64,000 nucleotides of DNA from Pezizomycotina sp. ARF18 (taxonomy: Eukaryota; Ascomycota), in assembly GCA_002224055.1 (NCBI GenBank), contig AZLU01000183.1:19757-83756 (forward strand), given 5' to 3'. A program made the position numbers and the translations under genes. Positions 11,071-23,114 of this stretch are shown here, one piece after another; the first letter of the stretch is position 1; each line of letters starts with the position of its first letter. The notes under the pieces are model-generated. The model was not told the origin of the DNA, made no database searches, and saw nothing but the letters and a program-made list of their open reading frames with translations.

Positions 11071-11864
11071 AATGTCCGCGTCAAAAGAACTAAATCACAC
11101 GCCCTCTAGTGGAAGAGAACCCGGGACGCCACCTACATCTGAGGACTCGGAAGTGAACGTGCAAGCCCATTACGACCCCAGAGGCAGCAGATAGCCGTCG
11201 GTCGTGATCGAGGAGTACGTCGAATAAATACACGTCGAAAGGAATATCACCGACCACTGAACATGGATTTTCAATTTATTGCTTTGCTTTGCCTTCTATC
11301 TGCAGTGACTGGAGCAATTATTGCCAACTGCTTCAAATCAGCAGATGACGGAATTCCAGCGAGCTCGGGCGCATCAAATAAATGCTGCCAAGATATCTCT
11401 AGTTATTTATCGACATTAGAGAACCGGCTCGAAAATCGGTTCCAAAGAGTCGAAGTTATTGATCAGAGAATGGATTCGGTCGAGAGGAATATAGATTCGG
11501 TCAAACAGAAAATGGACTCGATCGAGCAACAAATAAATTCAATAGAGCAGCAAATTCAAAACCTGTGGGACCATAGACGTACGCAGAGCAATGAAGAGAA
11601 ATTTATCGGAAAGTTAACCGCAATGGTTTGGAAAGCCTCCTTTCTGCGCGAAGCCCAAGTGTCCGTACGGCTCGACAACGATCATGAGGTCAAGCATCCT
11701 ACCTTTCGCCCATATACAACGGGTGTGGTAGCGCGCAGGAATCGGATCTCAAAGTTCGTCTCAACAAATGCTTAAGTAGGTGGGATGCTACTTGTTTGCA
11801 AGGTATATCGATTCTCTGTGAAGCGCCGGTCGATCCGAATAATCCGTATTCATTCCCGAAATAA
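11071..11864 (+). CDS. Copy B: signal-anchored coiled-coil protein with Cys-rich C-terminal domain
   Basis: A frame opens at 11071 (MSASKELNHTPSSGREPGTP) and after one shift near 11190 runs into the clean block 11263-11775. That block has a hydrophobic helix (IALLCLLSAVTGAIIANC, residues about 6-23), a Cys pair (NKCCQDI) and a coiled coil of about 55 residues with repeats of the type DSVERNIDSVKQKMDSIEQQ. A further frame change near 11625 restores the domain shared with copy A: FCAKPKCPYGS, then (after another shift near 11710) YNGCGS, RLNKCLSRWDATC, ISILCEAPV and PNNPYSFP, stop at 11862-11864. If translation started at 11263 the helix would act as a signal peptide and the product would be a secreted coiled-coil protein; with the upstream start it is a type II membrane protein. 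Function unknown. Confidence 0.55.
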
Positions 11865-12978
11865 CTCGTGGCGGCTTTCCTTTGGATGGGACGGATGTAA
11901 TCACAAAGTAATCACAACAGGGTTCATGGTTAAAGGGATTCAATATGGAAGGATCAGAAGGATTTCTCAAAAGCTTGAGACTTAAGGCTTTTTTGTTATT
12001 CCTGTAGTCTCGGTTTTCATTTAAAAAGCCAAGATTGCGTGTATGCAGTAACATTATTTGTATGAGCATGCGCGCTGTGTTGTCAGCGTGACCTTTTTTC
12101 TGATTATGTACGCCCGTTGCAAATCGATTGCTATCAATTCGTATCTTTTATTTATTGACCGCCAGAGCCCCCCCTTGTGCAGATAGAGAACCATGTCTTT
12201 CGACGCGAAAGCGCGATTTCGAGCTTCTTGATAACCAAAATATTGCCACTATGGGGTTTGATGCTTATTGGAGGTAATTGAAAGGACTCTATAGCTCTAA
12301 ATTTTACATTTTACAAATATATCGCGAAGAAGGCTGTCATGGCCAATGCGCCGTCAAAATGCAAGACGAACAAAACAAATCCAAACCAAAAGTATGAGCC
12401 AAAAAGAGTAGGATGAGGGAGGACGAAGGGAGTCTCATTTCGACTTATGACCATATACTGCCGAAATTTTCATAGGCTGAAACCATTAAGTATACAAGAA
12501 TTTCGTTAGCGTTCGTTTTTTCTCCCTTTATTTTTTTGACGCTTGAGCATTTAGATCTCCAAGTCGTTAAACTTGGGTAATCCTCTCCTTAATAGACTGC
12601 TTCTGACGTAGGTAGATAGGTATAAGTTACTAAAAATAACACACTGACCGAATTAATGCACGTGTAGTCGAGACAACGCTTTAAGTATATAAAGACGGAG
12701 ATCTTCCCTCCATCCCTCCGTTGCAAAACGCCGTTGAAAAACAACGGCCTTATAAAACAAGAAGCCCCAGAAACAATTTCTCTTCCAACATCGTATTCAT
12801 ACAACTATACCCTAAAAAACTAGCAAAAGTCTACTCAACAACCAACGTGAATAAAAGGTAGCCACTATTTCATCATTATCTAATCAGTTTCTCAGGCGAG
12901 GTAATATTCTAAGAAGTTAATAAATTTATACCCAACTTAGAAACCAACGTCGTCTACAATAAAACAAATACTTCCGAA
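11865..12978. other. Intergenic, nothing recognised
   Basis: No coherent coding frame. The segment directly upstream of 12979 is AT-rich with CAAC-rich stretches (12826-12960), a plausible promoter or 5' leader for the His-rich gene. Confidence 0.45.
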
Positions 12979-13585
12979 ATGTCCCGAGAGCATCGCAGCC
13001 ACCAGCATCAGCACCACCACAACGATATTCGCTTCTGGGATTCTCCATTCCATGGTGCATGACCGAGTATGAATTTCCGCACGGCAATATTCATTGGATT
13101 TGCCGTAGAACCACCCGTCGACATGATTCGTCTGGCACAACGACCCGGACATGGACTGATAGCTTTGAAGCGAACTCCCATCAGCTAAAATCTATCACCA
13201 ATATCGGAAGTTTTGGGACCATGGTGACCACCAGGGTTACTATATGAAAGAGAAAGAGAAGCGGTTCAAGGTTCCGTTCCATGGAGGGTCAATTACTTAT
13301 TACCCTTCCGAAGAAGACGACTATGAGGATGATTACGATCATCATGAGCAGGACGACAACCATGACGACAGAGAAAGCTATACTAGAAGGAGTATCGACC
13401 ATGAACGAGAGTACGAACATGACCACGAACATAGCTACGAACGTAGCTCTGAACATGAGTACGAAGAAGACCACGAACACAACCACGGATACCACCACAG
13501 ACGCGACCGCGGACGCGACTACGAACGTGACCGGAGCCGCGATCGTAAGCGCGAACAGAGCAGCAAAGGGTCAGATTTGCTTTAG
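12979..13585 (+). CDS. His/Asp/Glu/Arg-rich low-complexity protein, frame-broken
   Basis: The start at 12979 encodes MSREHRSHQHQHHHNDIRFW, followed by DSPFHG. After a one-base shift near 13056 a second frame reads TEYEFPHGNIHW. A third frame enters near 13160-13200 (KFWDHGDHQGYY) and leads without interruption into the block 13244-13585. That last block repeats the VPFHGG motif and then becomes an extreme run of D/E/H/R (for example DDYEDDYDHHEQDD, then RDRGRDYERDRSRDR). The recurrent FHG and FWD pieces at both ends suggest an internal repeat. There is no signal peptide or known domain. Such HDER-rich tracts may bind metals or nucleic acid, but that is inference. The tandem GA(C/A)CA(T/C)GA-like codon repetition suggests expansion by slippage. 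Confidence 0.45.
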
Positions 13586-15148
13586 CGGCGATAAACCAGG
13601 GGCAGGTCCTATAGATAGCAAATTATTATCTTCGAGGTCTGGCTTGAAACTTCTAAATAGTTGGCTATAGATGGTGCTTCGTTTTGCGTTCTGGTTATTC
13701 GAAATTTCTTATGTTTCATTTTCTAGTTCATTAAAGTTAAGAGTAGTAGTGCGGATTGTCTTTTTCTGCGCTGTTTTACTCCAGCCCAACTACTCAGCTA
13801 AGATCGTGATAGTGAGCTATAAGTGTTTTTAAGACACTTTCAAAAGTTTGTGTTTTAGTTTGGAAATCAATCAAGCATCTTTGAAGCGCTCCAGTAAATC
13901 ATAGAAGAACACTGATAATTAAGAGATTGATTCAGAAGATATCTCTAATATAAACACTTTCGTCCTACCCTTTCTTTTCCGTAACATCACCAGCACATGA
14001 TCAAGCAGAGATATATCATGTCTAGGTGGCGAAAGCTGGCACCAGTAGTGAGGCTTACAAAGTTTTGTCAAAGCTTGTGCATTTAGATATTAGGTCGCCT
14101 GAAGTTTTCTTTTTCTCGACTTTACCACAGCGTAATTCAGTTGAGGAATAGGAGTTTTAATGAGGATAGCGATCAAGCATACCGTGCACGAGCTTTCCAG
14201 CAAGAGAACTTCCAAACAAATGCCTTAAATATCATTGAGTTGGTCCCGGACATGTTTTACATTGGCTTAAAGAATTTGAATAAATGCTTACTCTAAGGAA
14301 TGTACTACTAACATCGCCCATTTCAGAGCATAGACCTTACTAAGTCAGCAAACAAATTGGTTCAGGAGGCCTAGGAGCTGTTTAGTTATGATGGATTAGT
14401 CAAGACACTAACTCATGGAAACCCCCGCTGGCTTTTAGTACATGTATAGAAGCATTTCAAAACAATTCTTGTTGTTGTCGTTGTTGTTCTTCTTCTTCGT
14501 CCTCTTCTTATTCTTCCTTCCAAAAAAAAAAAGAAAAGAAAAAGAAAAGAAAAGAAAAGCAAAGAAAAGAAAGGGGGGGAGGAGAGAGAAAGGGAACAGG
14601 ACGAAGATATTAAGTATCATTAGTCCTCTAGGACTTGGTCAGTTATATTGATCAATAAAGATACATCAGGTTCATGTCATCGCTTGCGTGCTAACCAACC
14701 ACGTTCCATTACTATAACCAGAAAGCTCGCTCGCAAAATTCACGTTTGACTTTTTTATTTTTAGAAACGGTAAGGCGAATGCACTAGATTCCAAACTTTT
14801 TATTTCAGGCTGTACATTTCAAACAAGAACGTGACACAAGCCTGTTATAGAAGCCGTCGCTGTTACAGACCGACAAGGTATTTCTACCTTAATGTCCACT
14901 TATAAATCAAATTTAACTCTGACAGTGTGGTTTTGTGCTGCCAACACTAGCTATCTATAATATCGGACCTCTTCTGTCGCTTTACCTACCGGCTGTCTTT
15001 CGAAGCGCCCTTATTCGGCCCCGGTCCCTGCTCTACTTTCAAACATCGTACATTTGATAAGGCTAAGATCTATTTCCGTACTGAATCTAGTGATATATTC
15101 CTAAAGATCAATACTATACTAATCATCCGTGATGTGACACAGCGGGAA
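13586..15148. other. Intergenic, with a GTT/CTT and AAAAG low-complexity tract
   Basis: No gene recognised. A simple-sequence tract spans 14461-14600: GTTGTT/CTTCTT repeats switching to an AAAAG-rich purine run ending in GGGGGGG (14573-14579). The two apparent ORFs across it are by-products of this composition. Confidence 0.5.
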
Positions 15149-15280
15149 ATGGCTCGTAGAACTAACCGCACCGAAAATAAGAGTTCTAAATCCAAGCTAC
15201 GTTCTGCTGAGACCGGGACAGACACAAGCGCATCACATAGGTCCCGCCAATCGTTCCGTGTGGATGACCTGTACTTCTAA
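15149..15280 (+). CDS. Possible very small basic protein, 43 aa
   Basis: An open frame starting MARRTNRTENKSSKSKLRSA and ending in RSRQSFRVDDLYF then TAA. It is strongly basic and Ser/Thr-rich, with A at -3 of the start codon, and resembles in style the N-termini of the neighbouring hydrophilic genes (MSREHRS... at 12979 and MPQASENHRK... at 15795). No family is recognised. It may be the first exon of a longer gene, but I could not find a convincing continuation. Confidence 0.25.
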   Translation: MARRTNRTENKSSKSKLRSAETGTDTSASHRSRQSFRVDDLYF

Positions 15281-15794
15281 CCTGCTACGTGGCATTCCTT
15301 AGCTGTTAAAAATACTGCAGACAGATTCTCGTGTGCAAAGTCAATAATTTAGCACAACGATGTGGCGGTACCTCCAAAATTACAACAAGAATTCGCCGTT
15401 TCTACCTTGGCGTCTAGTTTATATTGTTAAACACGTGCTTAAGTTATTTAATCTTCGGTAATATTCCTAGGAAAACGGGGGAAGCATTTTCGTATCATTA
15501 GACTCTCGTAGATGCTCTTCAATGGCGACTAGGTATGCGGGAAAGGATTATATAAAGATCACCATTTCCCATTGTTCTACAGGTATGTAGTTCAAATAGT
15601 ACGCAGAAAACCCTCATGGCAACAAACAAGACATCACCACCTTCTCAAATTATAACACCTTAATTTAAATACTGTGTATTTTAAAAACTCAAGTATACAA
15701 ACTTTCAACCTACCTTGAGCTCTTCAGTCCAAACGGCTCCACGTATATCATTACACGGATAGAAAAAAAACGTCCACCTATCTTCGTTTTCACA

Positions 15795-16367
15795 ATGCCT
15801 CAAGCTTCAGAAAACCATCGGAAGCATAAGCACACGTTGCATCATGGCGGCGGCCGGACATATGCGGACCAGTCGCACATCAAGTGTGGAGAGTCTTAAC
15901 ATAAGCAGGAAGAAATCCAAGGCAAGTGGAGTCGCAACTAGTCGCAAGTGGGAGGAATCTCGCACCAAGCGGCAAGAATTTCATAACAAGCGGAGAGAGA
16001 CTCAAGCTTTACACACCAAGAGCCCTGGACGAGCAGGGTTGGCGGCTCCGCCGACCACAACTCCGACAAGATGCCCGTCCGAGAGTGGAAACGCGAGGAC
16101 TCAGCGAGGAGGACTGAGACCCAGCGCGGAGGCGAATGGATCTAGAGCAGAGGCATTCGTGTCCAGTGCATCAACCTTTCCTGCTTTTACCCGTATTGGA
16201 TCTCAATCCAAATATCCGACCTAGGTGATCGAGGGGATCTAGTCGTATCAGAACACCCCGATGTTAGCGGGACTCGTTCATCCTCTTTTGATCTTATTTA
16301 TACAGCCATATGGTCTAAGCTTGATGTTTCAATTCAGGATCAGGACGATACTATTTTTACCTCGTAA
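15795..16367 (+). CDS. Basic hydrophilic protein, unrecognised, frame-broken
   Basis: Starts MPQASENHRKHKHTLHHGGG. The basic N-terminal half switches frame around 15.89 kb and again near 16.06 kb (the intermediate frame, 15844-16224, is Arg/Lys/Ser-rich), then ends in a well-formed block reading SCFYPYWISIQISDLGDRGD and TAIWSKLDVSIQDQDDTIFTS before TAA at 16365-16367. One in-frame TAG remains around 16143. The C-terminal block looks like ordinary globular coding sequence, which is why I favour a real gene over chance. No signal peptide, membrane segment or known domain was recognised. Confidence 0.35.
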
Positions 16368-16997
16368 TACCTAATCTCTGTGATCAATATCTATTTATAC
16401 TTCATCTTTGTATAGAAACACTTAGACCACTGGTGGTTCAATTTTCGGTCGATTTAAACATTGACAGGGTTTTATAATAACGAGATTAAGCAAGCAAGCG
16501 TCCCTAAATCGGGTTTATTTACGGCTAGTTTACTTTCCGCTCGATTCTTTTCATCATGTACCTTCAATTGTCGCATATTACGTTCCATAAGCTCAGTTTT
16601 TGTGTTTCTAGAAAGCAAAAAATCAAAAAAGAACTTGAGGCGCCTGAAAATAAATACTATAATATGTCAAAGTGCTCAGGATATCTGCTACAGGTAGGAA
16701 GCTTTAAATTTCGGTACGCTCAGTAGTTCCTGGACATATTAGGTCATCCTTATAAATAGTCAATAATAAATATTTCAAGTTCATGCTTATGGATGCATCC
16801 TAGGCGCAGGATATATGTAAAGCCGTCCTGCGAAATCATCGTCATGATCATAACACGCCTCGCTAAAATTCCGGATGAACGAACGACCAGCCCGGCACCG
16901 GTATTAGGTGCACGAAAATTAATTAAAAATGATCAATAAATGTCAATTTTCGCATTAGCTAGTAAATAGCTAAGTAAAATTTGGTCGCAACAGCTTA
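16368..16997. other. Left flank of the pogo transposon
   Basis: No gene recognised apart from an unsupported 78-residue frame (16461-16697). Base composition here is ordinary and retains CA and TG dinucleotides, in contrast with the transposon that begins at 16998. Confidence 0.5.
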
Positions 16998-19123
16998 ACG
17001 TGGGGCACTATCCTGCGAGCCAGTACCGGCCAGCGAGCTAGTTACTAAGACAACGGTAGCTACCATATAAAAAAATAAATAAATAGCTATTCCCGGTACT
17101 ATCGTGGCTCCGGGCCCCTATATATATATATCCTAATAAAAAGCTTATCGATTATATATATTATAATTAATAGAACTCTATTTTATTAATATATTAAATA
17201 ATATTAACGCGCTTAGATATTACTATAGCTAGTTAACTACCGTATTTAAGCCTAACGCCCGGATAAAAGAAAGTACGCCTAACGGAAGCCCTTAATAGCT
17301 ATCGCGCCGGAAATAGACTGTCTCTTAATAAAACGGTATTATTTTATAGGGTCCCCTTTTAACTTTAAAGTACTAGAATAAAGGACGCCCGTATAAAGTC
17401 CTATATAGAAGTAGCCCTAGCTATAGCTCTTTACCGACGTTATCGAGAGTACTATTAAGGCCTAATATACTAAATTATATAGCTAGGGCTTCTCTATACG
17501 CTATAATATGCTACGTTATATGGTTAGAGAGCTAGCTAGCGGCGCTCAGATTAGTAAAAACTAGCCGAAACGCTTTTTAAGATAATATCTAAGCTCTACG
17601 CGGTATATTCCCGTATACTAGATAATAAGCGTAGCTATACGGAGTATCTAGCTATAATAGCTAATTATTTTTAAAAGTTTTAGAACGCCTAAGATAAATA
17701 TAAACTTAAAAATTATAATATATATATCGATAAAAAAGGCTTTCTACGAAGATTTACCGCTAACGGTTAGATTATAGTTCTAGAGGCCTATAAATCTTAA
17801 AAATTTAAGGTATATAATAGTAATTAAGAGCTAATTACTATAATTAAGTATATTAATATAGACGGTAACGTACTAGCGCTAATAGTAGTATTTAAAGGTA
17901 AATTTTACTTATTAGACTAGTATTAAGGATATACGCTATACTTAGAGTAGTAGTAGGCTATTAGCGATAGCGGTATATTAAATAATAATCTAGGCGTTAA
18001 GTAGCTTCTACATATTTTTTTATTATATATTCTTAAGATTAAAGGGGGGCTTATACTATATTTATATTAGATAGGTATAGTAGTTATTTATTAATTAAAT
18101 TTATTAAAATTTACTTAGATAATAAAATTATACTTCTTTATTTATCTTCTTATATTATTTATCTAATATAGTTATTAGATATTAGTATCTTTAGCGTTTA
18201 TTAGAAGAGATATAGTAGGCTTATCGAGAACTTTATATACTATAATAGAGCCCTAATAGTAAAAAAAGACTTTATTTAGTTAATAACTAAGGCCCGCGAT
18301 TTTAGTTTTACGCCTAATATTATATAAGGCGTTTAAAAAATACGCTAGAGCTATACTATTTAAACCTATATACGTATTAGAATAAATATCCCGATTTAAT
18401 AAATAGCTATAAGAGCCGGTAAATATTAAAGAACTAGCGTAGATTATAAGAATCCCCCTTTAGTTTTAAGGCCTAGATTAACGGATTTAGTTACTTTCCG
18501 CGATAAAATTAACCTAGTACGGTATCTAACAATATTAGAGAAGATATTATTAACTAAACCTAGGCTTCTAGCGTCTATTATATCCCTATTTAATAAGATT
18601 TATAAGGCTATAGCTACGTCCTTTAAATAAGTAAATATATAGAAGGTAAAAAATATTAAGTTACGCGTCTAGAATCGAATTAAAAGGCAGTAGAGCCTAG
18701 TAGCTATATATATATAGTAAGGCTAAAGTATTAGATAATAGTAACTATTAGCGGGTATTAATACTATAAATATACGCATTACTAGAGTAGAAAACGTAAA
18801 GTTATGGAAGGGCTATATAGAGTAGCTAGTATAGGAGCTATATCTACGAGCGATAACTAGAAGAAAGAGAAATAGGATAGAGGAAGAGGATTAGGAGCTA
18901 GAACCCTATCTATTATTTATTTTACTATATAATTATTATATAATTTTAAATATGTAGTTAGTTAGGACCCTAGATAGTTCTTTTTATTACTATTTCGTAG
19001 TTCTCGAGCCTTCGATTATTATTTTTTTAATATATATATTTAATAGTTATTTTAGTATGTCTTAGCATTTCTTGGCATAGCTGGCTCGCTGGCCGGTGCC
19101 GGCTCGCAGGCTAGTGCCCACGT
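16998..19123 (+). mobile_element. Complete pogo/Fot1-type (Tc1-mariner superfamily) transposon, RIP-degraded
   Basis: Terminal inverted repeats of about 43 bp begin ACGTGGGGCACTATCCTGCG at 16998 and end with the complement TGCCCACGT at 19123, flanked on both sides by TA (16996-16997 and 19124-19125), the target duplication of this superfamily. The whole interior is TA-rich and almost free of CA and TG dinucleotides while keeping CG, the classic outcome of CpA-to-TpA repeat-induced point mutation. The ends contain a TAA/TAG-riddled transposase frame (see next entry). The flanks are not affected, so the mutation tracks the repeat. Confidence 0.92.
17250..18650 (+). pseudogene. RIP-inactivated pogo/Fot1 transposase
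   Basis: Plus-strand relics of the family are legible between stop codons. A psq-type helix-turn-helix occurs at 17285-17400 (EALNSYRAGNRLSLNKTV, then YRVPF). The first part of the DDE catalytic domain is at about 17711-17750 (NYNIYIDKKGF, matching the family's NxDEKGF block with the catalytic Asp), followed by IDGNVLALIVVFKGK at about 17857-17902, matching the family's FKGK block. Near 18115-18230 NKIILLYLSS leads into a LLDISIFSV segment, matching the family's HLLQPLD-S-FS block. Many codons are TAG/TAA where the family has CAG/CAA, as expected from RIP. The gene cannot make a functional protein. Confidence 0.85.
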
Positions 19124-22100
19124 TAAAAGATTGTTTCAAACTGACTTATGCCAGACAAGACACTATAAGACGTGCGTGCTTTATAGAGCGGGATATTTCC
19201 CCTCTTTTGTCTAAGCGCCAGGCTGTTTGCTGGGCGGTACGATGACTTGCTTGAAAATACGGGGATAAACTCCTATCGATAATATATCTAGCATGAGATT
19301 AAGATAGCCGAAAACAGATCTGGTCTAGATCAAAATGCAATAGCGCCTTGGTCCCAAATCTATGGTTTATTTATTCATCCCGTTCCATTGTTTCGGGGTT
19401 GATTCCAGGCGCCGGGGAACGTAAGCGCTCATGCGGTGTTACGCGCTACGATAACTACCGTCATTCGTTGATAATCAACACGATAAATCATCCAAGGGTT
19501 CCACTTCACCGATTCCAGGCTTGTAGCTGACTGATAACAACGTTGTCTTAGCGCTGATTTGCGGTTTATAAAATCAGGGACGTGAGTTCTCCCACTAAGT
19601 GTGGGGTAATGTCAGTTTTCCAAATGACCTCTACGTCTGGGGGCAAATCATTCATTCCATGCGATCAAGCACCTTGATATCTCAAGATTGAACTATATTT
19701 ATATCCATTCAAGCAGGTTAACAATTATAGCTCATCAAATTTTTTTTCGAGAGAAAAACGGAAAGAAATCAGCTCAGGATCCAGATGCTGCCCATTATCG
19801 CTATGGCACGCTTTCACACGGTCCCTATATTCAGAGATAGCAACGCCGTTTTCAAGCAGACGAGCGGAGTTCATGAAATCTCTAGAAAAGAGGGGAATAG
19901 AATACTAGACACCGTATCTTTGGGTTACTATTATCGGGTTTCTTTACACTAGTGTTTCACAAGTTGTTTATTCCGTCCTTGTGATCTCTAGTTGCATATG
20001 CCTGGAAACAGTTGGACGTTTCGATCAATGCATAATTATATAAGCGCCAACGCGTACACTGCTCGATGTTGAACATGACATTTCTCAAGATTTAACCGCC
20101 ACCTCTAGCGAACGTTTCTAAGGCACATTCATCGGTATTTGTTATTCCGGTCTTCAGACAGGATAACATGGAACCAGTGGAGGCATGATAAGGAAGGCTT
20201 GTGGCGAAATTTACGTTCCTGGCTACATTTAGATGTTGTATCTCATGCAGCCGATCGACGTTCATCTCGAAATATTCCTCGACGTAGGATTCGGCGCAAA
20301 GGTCAGCAAATGGATGGACCTCTCATGTATCTTGACGAAGAAAAATCAGTGAGCAATGCCAAAAAGGCCTGCTGCGTCGGGAACATTACATCACGTTCTC
20401 TCCTACAATAGTACGATGCAGAGACAAGAAATACTCCGGCCTTTCTCTGGACCGAAACCGGTTTTTCAAAATTTCCTAACTTGTCTATAACTAAGGCTTC
20501 AGAATCCTCTCGGGATCGTATTGGCTGTTCTAAGTGCATATATCCCTCAAGTTCAAACCTTCCGAACTCTTTCCTGATAAAGTACCTGAGCTTTTATTAC
20601 AATTTTGACCGAATGGACTCTAAAAAGACCCCTGTTGATGTGGAAGAGTGGCATTTTAATCAATTACAATACTCCAAGCCACGTCAACTCAGGAAGGCGG
20701 CTAGCATCCCCCTACCTGATAAACGGCAATACAAAGATGTACAATAAGCTACTAATAGACCAGGTACCAAATATCATACACAGCCTAGCTACAGTTGAGA
20801 GTGGCGACCGCGCAAGAAGCCGAGACGGGCACGCGGGTAATGTGCCGGTATTAAAGTATAAGGACTTACGGAACTCCGACCACCTGCTGCTCACACCCGT
20901 GACTGAACTCGTTACCCAATGGGTTCCTGGCAGAGAAAGGATTAGCTCGACTTTCGGGGCTTTTCAAAGGGGTTTCCTGAACGTTACAAACTTACATCCC
21001 GTAGATTTCCAGGCAAGGCTTTTACAAAATCCTTTCGGCTTCACAACTTTGCACATATTCTTGCCACTTTACCTCCCGTGAAAGTTCACACTGCATATCA
21101 TATCCTTCGCCGAACGATATCCGGCCACTTAAGACCCACCTCAGCGTTAAAAAGATCAAGTTTTCCGATAGCTAGCCAAAGGATACATACTTCTCTTGGT
21201 TCCGTGATCATCAACACACAAACTCAGCGACTCGCGTTGTCCCGCAGTCTATTCCACATCAAAAAGAGACCGAACGGGGTTCTTACATCCATATATCATG
21301 CATGCAAAGTTCAGACAACAATTTGAAGAATGCAACCAGAAGATTACTTTCGTGCGAAAATCATCAGTTACTAAAGGTCAATTGACATTTCTAAAGGTTC
21401 CCGAATCACGTATATCACAACCATAAAGTTTTTCTTTAGCAACAATTGTCACAACCCTTTCGGCTTACCGTAGGCGAACACGCATCATTTTCCAGGTCTT
21501 GTATTGTGTACGAACTGTACTGGAATATTAAACCTCTGTGCTTGTTTCGAGACTCTATGGCAAGAATCTCAGAGTTCTATGATTTTTGTAACATTTCAGA
21601 ATAGGGGAATTTTCTCCTCCAGCAATCATCACCGCCATTAATTGCGAACCTTCACAATATCCCTTAATCCATAAAATAAACCTATCCTACGAAATAGATG
21701 CCTCAGGATCCTTCTCTCTTTCTCCCCGATGAAGTTTATTGAATCTTTTCTCATTCTTCTCCGAATTCCAACGCGTAACTTACAATTACTCTCAGGGTCG
21801 AAGTAAGTTACTTACCCACATTCCAGCTTGCAGCCATAAAGCCTTTTCAGTTGCACCAAATCGTGAAGACATGAAATCAACTCGTGATTTCCATCTCTAA
21901 ACTTACAACCATAACATTTCCCAAGAAAATTTTGATATTCGATAAGTAGAAATGGCCAGTTCATCGTACCTTTAGTATAATCCCAGAGTTACAGCTTCTA
22001 AACTACTCTATAGCGCAAGGCTTTATTCCGAATTGGTTGCGTTAGCTGTTCGATAATCTCGAGAGCAGCTTTCGTGGTGTATAAATTAAACTTGTTCAAG

Positions 22101-23063
22101 GCAGAAAATGATGTACATGTTCGTCATAGAAAATCAAAACCACGTCTTCGTAATTTACGTGCTCGCTCAGATTTAACATCCGTTCATTATTATGTTGCAC
22201 ATTTCTGCTTAAACACGGTCTAATACTAAACTCCCATAAAAGGCTTCGACTTTTCATTGGTGCGTCAAAGGTCATCACCTTAGTCTCGAAACCAGCCTTG
22301 CATATAAATGCGAAAGAAAAATGTTTCCAAATGACCAAATTTTGCTCATATCGTTCCAAAAGCTTGTGATAAACAAAATTACACGAGACTGAAAAATGTT
22401 TTCCCACCACCCACGCGCACTTCGACCATTAGCCGAATCGTGCTCGTTATACGAAAAGAGGATTGATTCAACCTATATTGCTGAAAAGACGTGTCACTGA
22501 TTAATCTCTCAAAGAATCATAGCGGAAAAGTACAACCAATGGAAGAGGGAAAAGAAAAGAAGAACTGACAGTAGAAGCAAAAAAGGGGAAGAAAGAATTT
22601 GACCGAATTGGCTAAAGCAGCCATCGAGTAAGTGCGAAGAAGTGGGTTTACGAAAAAGATGACACGCTGGTATCGGTACATCGCGTGTCGAATGTCTTCA
22701 GATGACTGTGCGCTTTCTTTGAGCCAGATGTACCGGTACCCCTCCATAAGATACATTTCTCATCTGTTATATAGCTATATCAGCCAGTAGTATTGGTGTC
22801 TACGGTTTAATAACGAAAGAGGGCTTGCAACGTGTTCGGGTGGAAGCACATCCGGCCTTGTCTATTCTCAATCTAGTCTAAATTTGCAGGATAAACGGGG
22901 AATTATTTTGAAAAAAAAAAAGAGAATCTCCGCAAGGACACGCGTGTCTGGAACATCATCACTTTGACGTAATGTAGGACTCATCGTTTTCCTCAAACTA
23001 GGCTATCTAATAATATAACTTAGCGTTCCTTCAGATTACATATATAACGAAGCGATATTTATG

Positions 23064-23114
23064 AGCTCTGGACTCTGATTTCTAGACTGTGAACTCTGGA
23101 CTCTGGACTCTGAA
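23064..23114. repeat. Short CTCTGGA tandem repeat
   Basis: The heptamer CTCTGGA recurs four to five times with one interrupted stretch (GCTCTGGACTCTG, a variant segment, then ACTCTGGACTCTGGACTCTG). A simple local duplication; no function inferred. Confidence 0.7.

Noticed and set aside
14435-14651. Phe-rich and Lys-rich frames on opposite strands
   Set aside because: Translation of a GTT/CTT and AAAAG simple-sequence tract.
20605-21081. 158-codon frame
   Set aside because: No recognisable motif or splice structure, and no supporting neighbour; it remains possible but unsupported.
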